DNA of 64,000 nt from Engraulis encrasicolus (taxonomy: Eukaryota; Chordata; Actinopteri; Clupeiformes; Engraulidae), in NCBI RefSeq assembly GCF_034702125.1, contig NC_085869.1:17353044-17417043 (forward strand), given 5' to 3'. The notes below the pieces were generated by a model. That model was not told where the DNA came from. It was given only the letters and a program-made list of their open reading frames with translations, and did not search any database. This document shows positions 11,362 through 45,297 of this stretch, piece by piece (the first letter of the stretch is position 1; every line of letters starts with the position of its first letter). The translations under genes were made by a program, and so were the position numbers.

Positions 11362-12422
11362 TGTTAACATCACCTCTGCAGCCAGACTTGGGTGAATCAA
11401 AAGTAGGGACTGCAGACCATTATACAAATATGACAATTGTTAAGATACCTAGTTGACATCAGTGTTTTTATTCATGTAGTATTTTATTGAAAAAAGTGAA
11501 AAAGACAAAAAAAAATCTTCAATTGCATTTCAGTGTGCTTTTGACGTGCAGTTATTAACTGACACATTACTGAAGTACTGTCTGTTCTCTGCAACTTAGG
11601 AGAGCTATACAGGGATGTTATGACTGTTGTTTACTCATTGGGAGAGAGAACAGCAGTGGATCAGCAGGTGTAGGCATTTATACTGAAACCTTTTACCTTT
11701 AGTAGGCCGTTTGTGACCAAGTCTTTTTCTTTCCCTTTTTTATTTTTTAACAATGGCAATAATCCAGCACATGTTGAAGGTATATTAGTTAGAGCTGACA
11801 AATAGTAACCATTTTCTATTGTTTTATCTTGTCTATATACAGTGCAGTATGATTCCTGTATAGTGCCGATTTTGTAACCCGATAGTGGACCCTTATTTTC
11901 TATAAATGTTCAGAATCTTTTGAGATTTTTACATTCAATTACATTTATTATATTGTTGTTTAACTGAACTTTGTTGTCAAATTAATTTTAATGATGGCAT
12001 CCATTGGTAATTATAATGTCTACCCCTAGTTTAATAGAGAGACAATACTATAGGCAATCTGGCCCAAAATGTTGTTGCATGGGCATTACCATGTACAAGT
12101 GATTGTTTAGTCCAGTTTGGACTTCCATTTAGACTTTGACCAAATTGTGTTTTAATGTTTTATAAATATTGGGAAGGGGTAGTGTCAGATGTACAGTAGA
12201 GATAGCATTTTTCATAAGTTATGTGTTTTTGAGCTTTAAAAAGGACAAAAACATATACTGAGCGTCTACAAAAACAACAACACCTTACCAACCTTGTGAA
12301 ATAGTAAACGTTCCCAATGCTTAAAGTGTCAGGAAGACATTTTCAACACTCGTTCCCAAAAAGTCAACTTGTCTTGTTTTTTTGTAAGTGATGAGTCTGG
12401 TACTTGATTTTATTACATAAAA

Positions 12423-12428
12423 AATAAA
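12423..12428 (+). promoter_or_regulatory. Distal gpm6b poly(A) signal
   Basis: AATAAA followed about 20 bases later by a GT-rich stretch. It is the last good plus-strand signal before the tail of ofd1, which arrives from the other side near 13.1 kb. Confidence 0.55.
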
Positions 12429-12655
12429 GCCACTAAAGTCGGAGTTCTCTGTGTTTGTTTGATTTCTGTATGCTACCTCTATTCACAGACTGACAATCAA
12501 GTCCCAAATGATATAGTGTCTACCCCAGGTGAACAAAGAGTGAGTCATGGAACATCTAATAGAAGTAATATACTTGATTCAAAACAGACCCATAGGTCAC
12601 TAACTTGTATTCATACATGTACCACCTGTGCAGAGTTAACACATCCATATCCAGG

Positions 12656-13023
12656 TTAAAGGGACACTGTGCAGGAAATGGTAAAAAAAAGCTACTGCAA
12701 CTATGCTGCTCATTGAAACTGGGCTGCCTATTGCCAAATTTGATCTTTACATGAACGTTTATTGAATAATAAACAAATATTTTCTAGTATGGTGCAAGTA
12801 CAGTCATTTTTGCAGCTAAAAATGGCTATTTTTGGGAATTCAAAATGGCGGACCATGGAGAAGATCCCCCTTTTCATGTATGAAAAGTGCAATTTTTCCA
12901 GTCATAATGAATACTTAGAATTTGATGGTGGTGGTAAGTATTCATGAAAAAGGTAACACTAGTGAATGGGCAGTATGAATTCTGGAAATAAACAACTAAA
13001 AATCTCACACAGTGTCCCTTTAA
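12656..13023 (+). mobile_element. TTAA-bounded MITE, copy 1 (gpm6b/ofd1 junction)
   Basis: Begins TTAAAGGGACACTGTG and ends CACAGTGTCCCTTTAA. About 368 bases, non-coding, with internal text CAAAATGGCGGACCATGGAG. Inverse-orientation copy at 30472-30839 and a third, cut by the window edge, from 63777. TTAA at both ends suggests a piggyBac-like mobilising source, which is inference. Confidence 0.75.
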
Positions 13024-13105
13024 AGACAACGCCTACTTTTTGGAATATACCCCAGGAGGGCATTATACAATAAAGATCACACAAAGTAGCATGATAAACA
13101 AAACA

Positions 13106-13125
13106 TTTAATGCAGCACATTTAAT
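13106..13125 (-). promoter_or_regulatory. Candidate ofd1 poly(A) signals
   Basis: Two ATTAAA hexamers on the minus strand (13106-13111 and 13120-13125), about 130 bases past the ofd1 stop. They would give a short 3' UTR. The canonical hexamer is not seen nearer the stop. Confidence 0.35.
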
Positions 13126-13252
13126 CCATACAAGTCAACGTATGAACACTAGGAAATCCCAAAGATTTTCAAAAAAATAAATACAATACACACAAAACTT
13201 AAAAAAAAAGATGTTCACTTGTAAGCTCCACCAGGTCTCTACCAGCCCTCTT

Positions 13253-36767
<23,515 letters not shown>

Positions 36768-37485
36768 GTTAATGGACTGTAAACTCATGAAGGTGACTTG
36801 GGTGGTTGTGAGAGGACCAATTCCCTTTTGTACAGAGTGTTTCTCATTTTTATGTTTGTATTCTTTTTCCTGTATGTCTCAATACTGTCTGCAGTCAGTT
36901 ATGTAAAATTATGTTGACTTTTCTGGAATGTACTTGCTTTCTGTTAAATTGAATTGACACAAATTATAAATTTACTTTTAATCTCAAAGAACCTCTTGTG
37001 TCGAGCATTTTTTTTTAAATTATATCAGAGCATAGATTTAGGCAGATATTTAGGTTCCCTGGCACAGCTTTAATGTCAATACAGACTAAATTAAGAGAAT
37101 ATTATGGCCTTGCAAAACAAAGGCCTAATCAACTTAGTACTGATCTTCTATGCCTTAAATACGTGTATTTACTTTCATCACCTGCCCATTTCAGTTGCAC
37201 TAACCCTTTTTTGTGTTTCCTTTTTGAATGGCATTTCTCAATAGGAAAAAAAGTTTCAAGGTGTCAGTGAGTCCAACAATTGAATTATTTGTACCGGTAG
37301 TTGCTTATCAACAACACATGCAATTTATGAATTACAAATGGATAACACTGTAGCACCATTATGAAGCTATCACGTTTCCCTTCCAATATTACTTCTTGCT
37401 TTCACTTATTGCCACACTAAGTTAGAAGCCAGAATTACGGCTTAGACCTGATCTATTACTACTGAACAAAGCAATTAAGTAACTC

Positions 37486-37901
37486 TTAAAGGGCAACTCC
37501 TGCCAATTTCAATGTGCTGTTGTATTGCTCACACTACGCTTGACTTGTCAGTACCCGGTGACGCCACATTTTTTGGCTCAGCCCTTTCCGAGATATGAGC
37601 TATTTTAATGGGGGCAACTTTTGTTTACATTTCCAAAAAACATTTTTATTTATTCCCAAAAACATCCAAAAGGTTATGCAACATCAGCAGACAGCTAGCA
37701 AACATTTATACCTTTTGGGAAAATATTTGGAGTAGGCCTATGCTCATTCTTCTAAAATGTAAACAAAAGTTGCCCCCATTAGAATAGCTCATATCTCGGA
37801 AAGGGCTGGGCCAAAAACTGCGGCGTCACCGGGTACTGACAAGTCAAGGGTAGCGTGAGCAATACAACAGCACATTGAAATTGGCAGGAGTTGCCCTTTA
37901 A
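37486..37901. mobile_element. Palindromic MITE with ~150-base inverted repeats, TTAA ends
   Basis: Starts TTAAAGGGCAACTCCTGCC and ends with its inverse. Arms of about 150 bases match with few differences (through GATATGAGCTATT). The loop is A/T-rich. No coding capacity. Confidence 0.85.
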
Positions 37902-37960
37902 CAGTCTTGAACAGCAAATTTTCTTTTTTTTAAGAAGCAGGTTTTTGTTAACATCCAACA

Positions 37961-38523
37961 TGATCTCCAAAAATTCCGTGCTCCTGGACACGGATATTAA
38001 GGGCACAAAATCCGTGTCAAGGAGCACGGATTTTGCCAAAATTCCGCGCTCCTGGACACGGAATTGTATTCCGTGCTCCTGGACACGGAATTGTTTTCCG
38101 TGATGGACACAGAGAAGTGCTCTCTCTATAGGTTACTCCCATAGCTCTATGTTTCCACAGTCTTGTGTTTTCTCAGGATTTTTCTAATTTCAAATATTTT
38201 TTCCCAAAAAAAAACATTTTCTACTGAAAGGTTAGGGTTAGGGATTGTTTGGGTCTGGGCACAGCTGAATTTTATAGCCTAGCAACGAACTGGAAAAGGT
38301 ATTTCTCAAATATATGTCTTTAATGACAGGTTAAGGTTAGGGAATGTTTTGGTCAGGGCACAACTTAAATTGCTATAGCATTATTTTGTTTAGGATTAGC
38401 ATTTGGTATGTATTTTCTAATGATAGTTACACAGTGCTGTGGTAATAGCCTATAGAAAGCACTTCCGTGTGCTCATCACGGAAAACAATTCCGTGTCCAG
38501 GAGCACGGAATTTTTGGAGATCA
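37961..38523. mobile_element. MITE with TGATCTCCAAAAATTCCGTG ends
   Basis: Left end and right end (CACGGAATTTTTGGAGATCA) are perfect inverses for at least 30 bases. The unit TCCGTG.TCC.GGAGCACGGA is also repeated internally on the left side (37984-38101). Confidence 0.8.
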
Positions 38524-39897
38524 GGCTGCAACATCTTAACATCTAGTTTCACTGTACATAAATAATCTACCGGTAATCACTCCCTACTATAATATAGTCT
38601 GTAGCACAATACCCACTGTGTAGCGTAATACCCACTTTCGGCAGTTCACCACCTGATACTGTTACAATAAAAGTAGTGCTCTATTAAAAGATCAGCGATA
38701 GAAGCATCACTTCCTCATACACAGGTGTCAAATAGAAGATCTCAATCATGTGATTTTTTTTCTTTCTTTGTATGTTACTTTGCATTCCTGTTTAACTGAA
38801 ATTGAAAGTAATTCATATCACTTTTAACCTGGATGAAACATCTTGAAATTACTAATATTGCTACATGGTCATCAAAAGCATCCATTGCACACAGTTGTGG
38901 AGTTTCTTGTCGTTCTCTCAGGATTTAGGTTAATCATTCTTACATTTCTTTAAAAGCTCAAATTGTCATTGAGCCCAGACTTGTTTGAAAACTGATTATT
39001 TAATACCAGTAATGTGATCTGTGAACTTTTCAGACGTTTCTAATGTGTAAAACATGAAAGGAACAAAGGCATGCATAGGTATCTAATAAAGCACACAGCC
39101 TGAATTGTTAATAGCCTGCAAGTGCAAACAGGGTGTGGCACTGAAAAAAAAGTCTCCTTGTAATAGACAGCGCTAGTGCAGCTGTATTGCAGTCCATCGC
39201 CTTTTATGATCGACTCAACTCACTGTTCACCACTGATAAACACCACCTTAGTAGGCGATACCACTATGGCATTTTCTTCCCGAAACCATTGATAAAAGAT
39301 TGAGGACATTTGTGTCATAGTTGTTTTAATCTCTCTGCACCTATGGGAACAGTAGTTTTATACAAAGTGATCTAATTCCTTGAAATCAAGAATTCTTTAC
39401 AACAATGCCATCCGTTGTTCCATCACATTTTGGCACTTGATCCTACACCACAAATGTACATTTTAATAACAGTGTAAAAATGCCTTCACCAAAACAGGAT
39501 ATATTATATATCTTTAAGTTAGAGGAATTGAAATTACTTAAAATATATTTAATACAATTTGTCATTGTTACAATATTAGAGAATATAGTGCTCATCATAA
39601 CACGTCAAATGCTGATCAGTAATTTTGTTTCAGGCTCTCAATTAAACATTTTACACTGATCCGTGGTCTACCCTTCATATCAGCATTGACAACTTGATCA
39701 GGGGCTCCGGCCCCAACGCTTCTGAGTTAAAGTTCAATGGAATGTCACCAAGTGAAACCATCCAGTGCTTATTAGTGTGTCTGTCCATGTGCAATAAGCA
39801 TTGATATTATGTGTGTGAGATGTGGGGGCAGCACGCCATGCCATGGGACTTTTTTTGCTAGTTCTTTTTTGCCATATATCTTAGGTCTCTTCCACAG

Positions 39898-40503
39898 TTA
39901 ACAACAGGCAGCACCGGAGCGGGGTTTCCTGTGCAGGTTGACCGTGTCTGTGGGTATGAGATGCTCGCCCCGCTCCTCCATCGCCAGTACCCGCTTGACG
40001 GCCTCCTCGAAGGCCGACGCCACGTTGGTGGCATCCTTGGCACTGGTCTCGTAGTAGGAGTAGTTCCCATTCTCCTGGCACCACTGCCTTGCCTCCTCCG
40101 CGGACACCTGGCGCTCAGTCACGTCCAGCTTGTTGCCCAGCACCACGAACGGGAAGGTCTCGGGCTCCTTGACGTCCGCATAGTAGATGAACTCCTTCTT
40201 CCAGTTGCCCAGGTTGTGGAAGCTCTGGCTGTCGTCCACGCTGAAGGTGAGCAGGCAGCAGTCGGAGCCCCGGTAGAAGGGAGTCCTGAGGCTGCGGAAG
40301 CGCTCCTGGCCCGCCGTGTCCCATATCTGCATCGTGACCATGTGGCCGTCCACCTCCAGGTCCTTGTTGAGGAACTCCACGCCGATGGTGTGGAATAAGT
40401 GAGTGTCAAACTTGTTGGTCACGTAACGGTTCATCAGGGAGGATTTCCCCACGCCGCCATCTCCGAGCAAAATTACCTTCAGCAGGGACGACTTGTTTGC
40501 CAT
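39898..40503 (-). CDS. rab9a: Ras-related protein Rab-9A
   Basis: Small GTPase that directs late endosome to trans-Golgi traffic, including recycling of mannose-6-phosphate receptors. A single uninterrupted coding exon of 201 residues, as in mammals. Visible GTPase motifs: P-loop GDGGVGKS (14-21), switch I region ending TIGVEF, WDTAGQE, GNKLD and ETSAK. The C-terminus ends in a double cysteine (CC), the geranylgeranylation signal of Rabs. The Rab9-specific start MANKSSLLKVILLG, FSVDDSQSF and DTVNLHRKP are all present. Its place next to trappc2 supports Rab9A over Rab9B. The exon has markedly higher GC than its flanks. Confidence 0.97.
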   Translation of the reverse strand: MANKSSLLKVILLGDGGVGKSSLMNRYVTNKFDTHLFHTIGVEFLNKDLEVDGHMVTMQIWDTAGQERFRSLRTPFYRGSDCCLLTFSVDDSQSFHNLGNWKKEFIYYADVKEPETFPFVVLGNKLDVTERQVSAEEARQWCQENGNYSYYETSAKDATNVASAFEEAVKRVLAMEERGEHLIPTDTVNLHRKPRSGAACC

Positions 40504-40741
40504 GGCTCAAATCGGGAGGCTTTCTGTGGTAACAGTCTGGAATGGTTTTCTTTTCTGTATTAAAAGGATATACACGGACCTCTGGCGTGTGCCATTGGAT
40601 CTTGGAAATTCAAGGCGTGTCCAGTAACCTGTAGAAACAAATCTGCACTTTACAAATTTCGTTGTCCCAGAAAAATAAAGACATTCATTCATTCATTCGT
40701 TCCACTTCTATTAAAGTAATGAACTGTGTAGTGCCCTGAAT

Positions 40742-40925
40742 ATATTGACTAATTGCCAGTACTGTATTTAAAAAAAAATACATGCAATGTTTGAGTGATC
40801 AATTGAGAATCTGGGCTAAGTTCCCCATTCCCCAAAACTACACACCCTAATCATCAACATATTGACTAATTGGCAGTGCTGTATTAAAACAAAGCAAGGT
40901 TTGAGTGATCAATTCAGAATCTGGG
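40742..40925 (+). repeat. Two near-identical 66-base copies
   Basis: 40742-40807 and 40859-40925 share TATTGACTAATTG.CAGT.CTGTATT and GTTTGAGTGATCAATT.AGAATCTGGGC, separated by 51 bases. They sit in the probable rab9a leader intron. Confidence 0.85.
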
Positions 40926-41870
40926 CAAAAAGCTCACCGATGGGTGGGCAGTTTTGCTGTCCTGTTCACCACTCAGCTGGGCTGAATCATGTGCTACTCT
41001 TGGTCGTGGAGGTCACATGCACAGGCGGACAGCGTTGGTCATTTTCATATGGGGCAACAGAGGGGCAACGTGGACCACCTGTAACAAAACCACACCAATT
41101 TAGTGTAATACCTAAGTCATTGGTGAAAAACAAAACGACATGGATTTCATTTTGTAGATTTGAAACAGTGAAGTTATCAGTCCCACTAAGGTAAATGCAA
41201 CACAACTTTGTCAGACTTGGTTTGGCATGTTATGTTAATCGGGCCATCCCCTATCAAATGGTCGTCTGAAAAATGCCCATGTTCATGTCTTATTTTTAAA
41301 AACGTCTGAGCAAAGAGTTATGATGAACACAGAGGTCTGATGGGCATTTTGAGGCAGTTCACCAGAGAGAAACATCAGCATTCAGCACAAGTTTCGTCTG
41401 CAATTGGATTTACAACCATGGACTGAATTAAAATATAGCCCTAATATACCCATACATAAGCAAACACCTTCTCATCAACACTTTCAGTCGTTTTACAAGA
41501 ATTAGCAGAACAGCTGTCAAAATTACGCTGACAATGCAACAAGGAAGTAGTAAAGAAGCAAACATTTGTTGTTAGCTAGTGCTGCAGTATTGACCCAATG
41601 GCTAATTACCGTCCAACTAACATCTGAGAGCAAGCCCGTACAGTAAACATTACGGCCATCTATTTTCCTGGTTGAAAATGCCACACGCATTCAAACATCA
41701 ACACTGACAGCACACCTAATAATGTTTTTCATGTGCAAACTGTTAGCTAGCGTTGTAATGTTTAGGTAGCTTGTCAGCTAGCAATGGCTAACATTATGTA
41801 GCTAAATTGCTAATCAGGGCTACATAAATGTAGATTATGCACTGAAAGCTATTTCCAAGATAACACTTAC

Positions 41871-41935
41871 TGTTCATGAAGACATGACCACAGTTAACTG
41901 ATACGCGATGCTTCTTTCCTATGTTTTCCAGCCAG
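41871..41935 (-). other. rab9a: Possible non-coding first exon of rab9a
   Basis: On the minus strand this stretch ends TTCATGAACA followed by an ideal donor GTAAGTG (donor GT at 41869-41870). Potential acceptors (CATTCCAG, CCACAG) lie 20-40 bases before the rab9a start codon. Mammalian RAB9A has 5' UTR exons ahead of a single coding exon, so a leader intron of about 1.3 kb is plausible. The upstream edge is not determined. Confidence 0.35.
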
Positions 41936-42019
41936 GCTATTCGTCCAGCTGTGTAATGGAGTCCAGTGATATGGCTGGCTAGAACTAGTAGCAGGGCCAG
42001 ACTGTCTCCGAGTCGGACC

Positions 42020-42943
42020 CAGTGTTGCCAAAAGAAAATCAGCCAAAGTCGCTATGGGCTTGCTGAAAAGTCGCTAGAAGTCGCTAGATGACGTCATGAC
42101 GTTACGTATGACGTCACAATGTCACGCACGGAGCGCTGATCTACAGAAAACGTGCCCACATGCCTTCGTCCACAGTACAAGTGGGCGGTGCTAGCTACTT
42201 TTTGGAGATCAGAGCTTATCTGCAGCCCCGCTTAACCGTGGGAAACGCTTCTGACGGCGGCGCAGTCAGAATTATGTGGAAAAACGATTCATTTGTCACT
42301 GAAAAAGCACGTTTTAAAAAGTCGCCACATGCACCAAAAAGGCGCTAAAGGCGCTAAATTCGTTTTTTGTCGCCATATGCCCGAGATTCACTGCGGTCGG
42401 TGCGGCCAGCCTGTGCTCATTTAAATTTGTCATATGCTTGTAGGGTAGACCGAGTAAAGTTAAGTACAGGGTACAGTTTAGGTAAATCAAATATACCTGT
42501 GTAACAACAAGACTATGATCTAATTCCAAAGTGTAGGCATAACATAAATGACAGTCCCAAAACATTTGGTGACCATATCGAAGATTACAATCTCGGTTTA
42601 TGTTGACATTCGGTTCCTGCCATATCTTTGTCCCATATCGCTTGCCGTAGTCTCATACAAGCAGATGTACGTGCATGAGAATTCCTGTGCGTATCACAAA
42701 AGTCGCCACACCGTGGTGCATCATGTAGGCTATCACGTCTGTCTCTACCCGCCACTGGAAATGCATTGTGTGGTGTCGTGGGGAGGGACACTGATTTGCC
42801 TCTCACAAGACAAGCGAAATAGTCGCTAGATTCGGCCAGATTGAGCCTGAAAAGTCGCTAAGTCGCTAGATGATTTTTTTTGTCGCCAGAGGTGGCCAAA
42901 AGTCGCTAAATCTAGCGACAAAGTCGCTAAATTGGCAACACTG
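42020..42943. mobile_element. hAT-like transposon with perfect 8-base target duplication
   Basis: Starts CAGTGTTGCCAAAAG and ends TTGGCAACACTG; flanked on both sides by GTCGGACC (42012-42019 and 42944-42951). 924 bases; sub-terminal GTCGCTA repeats on both sides. No transposase frame. It sits just upstream of the probable rab9a transcription start. Confidence 0.88.
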
Positions 42944-44182
42944 GTCGGACCAGTCTCATGTGACCCTGCTGCATCCACTCTGGTCACACCTTGCAGTAAT
43001 GTGATGCATGCCACCCGCTTGGATACAGAGGAAGAAGGGGTGAGTCTTGCCAATGTTTTGGCCTAGTGTCGAAAAAAAAAAACTATCTAATTGCAGGTTT
43101 TCGGAATAGCATATACATTCATTATTTTGTAGGCCTATTTATTTTATATGTTTGTGTAAGAATCAGTTGATCAGTTTACAAAAAAGTTATAGCCTATGGT
43201 TCCTGTCTGAAAGTCTGGGAGCATCTCCACCAATATTTTTGATGATTCATCTTGTAGGGTTAGATTACGGATACCCCCATGCTTTGTCCTTGCACTTTCT
43301 GCACACCTACAGCATATCATTGGCAATGCCACACACAGATAGACATTCCCCCCCCATGTTTTCCTTACAAGAGCTTGTTAGGTGTAGCCAGAGTCATGAA
43401 TAGAAATAGAAATAGTGTTATCAATGGCTCTGGGTGTAGCCTGTCACACCATCCCTGGGTATCCCTGTTTAATTTCACTACTTTTTAAATTTTCAATCAG
43501 ATAGCCTACTATAGGCCTATCTCCCCTCCAAATGTTAGATGCCACGCCAACTCCAACAAATGCACAAATAATAGACCTAATAATTTAGGACCGTGGACAC
43601 CAGTGGCATGCCGTGCACATATTTTGAGGGCAGGTGTCCGAGGGGATGCGGGGGGCATGTGGGATTTCCAGCTGCCTATAGATTGTAGATGCTATTATAT
43701 CTGGACATTATTGCCACATGCTTTGATTGCCAAACACTTGCATGTGATCATGTGAAATATGGACCACAGGACATTGTGACCAAACAAAAAGCAAAAAAGG
43801 AACTTCCAAAAAGGTTTGTCCCTATCTGTGCATGCCTATGGTGGACTTTCCCTTCAAAATCTGGAAAAAGCGTTAGTGTCTATCAAATCCTAAACTTAAA
43901 AATAACACATAGATTGACATTTTGGAGACATTACAAAATAACTTACAACTGGATTTGTGGAAAGCATGAGGATTTTTTACATTTTGGGGCTCCAGATCTA
44001 TTGAAGTTTCAACTGATTTCCCATCATATTTGGTAACTGTATTGTGTATTTATTGACTTTAAATGGAATAGGGAGGTTTAGTTACACTTTGTTTTAAGTT
44101 TTTTTTACTGCCATCTGCTGGCCAGCCAAAGTAACAATAGTGTAAAAAACAGAGTAATCTGTACTAGATATGCAGTCAGGAA

Positions 44183-44330
44183 AACCAAGAGGGGGGGCAA
44201 AGGAGTCAGTTGTCCCGTGCCCAGGGAGAGAGAGGGACCAGAACTGGATCATCATTACATTGTATGCATTAGGTTTGGGGCCCCTTCATGTGTCTTTGTC
44301 CCGGGCCTTGCCAAAGCTGGCAGCGACCCT
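44183..44330. repeat. GGGCCCC-rich interspersed repeat, copy 2
   Basis: Matches 4283-4445 in order and wording (GGGGGGCAAAGG, CCCAGGGAGAG, CATTACATTGTATGCAT). Confidence 0.5.
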
Positions 44331-45069
44331 GTACAGTCATAATACAGAAAAACTACAGCGACATGTCAAAATGTGCCACTGCTGAAATATTTGACCCCAA
44401 CTTGTGCAAGGAGGGAATGGTAGAGGATTCTTTAGTAAAAACAAAGCTAAATCATTGTGTTAAGCTTTACATGTCTTTTTAAACTTTAAAGGCATGACAT
44501 CAGTCATCAGAGCCTCACAAGACCTTGTCAATTGATGTTCATTCATAGCTGATAACAATTATTTCATAAATGAATAGGAAAAAAAGTTTAAAAAAGAAAA
44601 CATTTTAATGGCATACATTATGGAAGCAAATGTACAGCAGTTAATGCATTCACGATACTTAATCACACAAACATGAACATGAATAGAGACTGTTCATAAA
44701 CCTTCAAAAACGCCATAATCTGTGTGGTTCTATCCAGTATCTTATACATGTTACACACATACTATGTTCTGCTGTGAGCTATACGTGCAGAACTGTAGTA
44801 ACTCAGAAATGTGTGTAAGAGCATGTGTCAAAAGTAAAAACTTGACATTTTTTAATGTCACGCACCTGAGTTTTTCGATATAGTAATGTGCATCTAAAAG
44901 AGAAATTAACGTATCTCTTTACTGAATAATTTCCTCAGTTTTACAACATAACATAACATTCCAACACAAACATGTTGAAGAAAATCATGCTCGTTTTATA
45001 CATGAGATTTTCATGTATTCGTTTCAGTCGTCAGCAAGCACTTTTTTGTTTAAGGCAGGATGAACTTGG

Positions 45070-45223
45070 GGTTATACTAGAAGCTGATTCAAGAATAAAC
45101 ACTGGGTTAAGTGAAGAGGTAAATCATCCAATAGAAGAACCTGTCCTCCATGCTCCTCTATTAGATGATTTACCTCTTAAACTAATCTGGTTTACTCCTG
45201 AACCAGCTTCTTAGTATAGGCCC
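45070..45223. mobile_element. Palindromic MITE (TATACTAAGAA family), copy 2
   Basis: Runs from TATACTAGAAGCTGATTCA to TGAACCAGCTTCTTAGTATA with the internal inverted pair GAGGTAAATCATC / GATGATTTACCTC. Confidence 0.7.
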
Positions 45224-45297
45224 CTTGTGGTTGCAGTTTGTTTGATGATGAGAACTAGCTCGTTGTGATTTTATGCAATTGCACTGAGCTCTGTACT

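Larger units (their letters stand above)
9365..12450 (+). other. gpm6b: Probable long 3' UTR of gpm6b (exon b form)
   Basis: About 3 kb of non-coding sequence follows the exon b stop and ends at AATAAA (12423-12428) followed by a GT-rich element, a good cleavage site. No other gene start is visible in it. It contains an (AAT)n run at 9945-10012 and a long imperfect hairpin at 11203-11361. Assignment as 3' UTR is inferred from the absence of an earlier strong signal; long 3' UTRs are common for this family. Confidence 0.55.
36768..39897. other. trappc2/rab9a tail-to-tail spacer with both 3' UTRs
   Basis: Contains two MITEs (37486-37901 and 37961-38523). No further gene is visible. No strong canonical poly(A) signal stands out for either gene; several ATTAAA-type hexamers exist on the minus strand (for example near 39000 and 39323) that could serve rab9a. 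Confidence 0.5.
40504..45297. other. rab9a 5' flank and rab9a/egfl6 spacer
   Basis: Holds the likely rab9a leader exon near 41.9 kb, a hAT-like element (42020-42943), two GGGCCCC or palindromic repeats (44183-44330; 45070-45223) and a 66-base near-direct repeat (40742-40807; 40859-40925). No reading frame resembling TCEANC, which lies here in human, was found. ATTAAA on the minus strand at 44604-44609 may end egfl6. Confidence 0.5.

Noticed and set aside
39931..40398. 155-codon plus-strand open frame opposite rab9a
   Set aside because: Shadow of the GC-rich rab9a exon on the other strand; the minus-strand frame has full Rab motifs.
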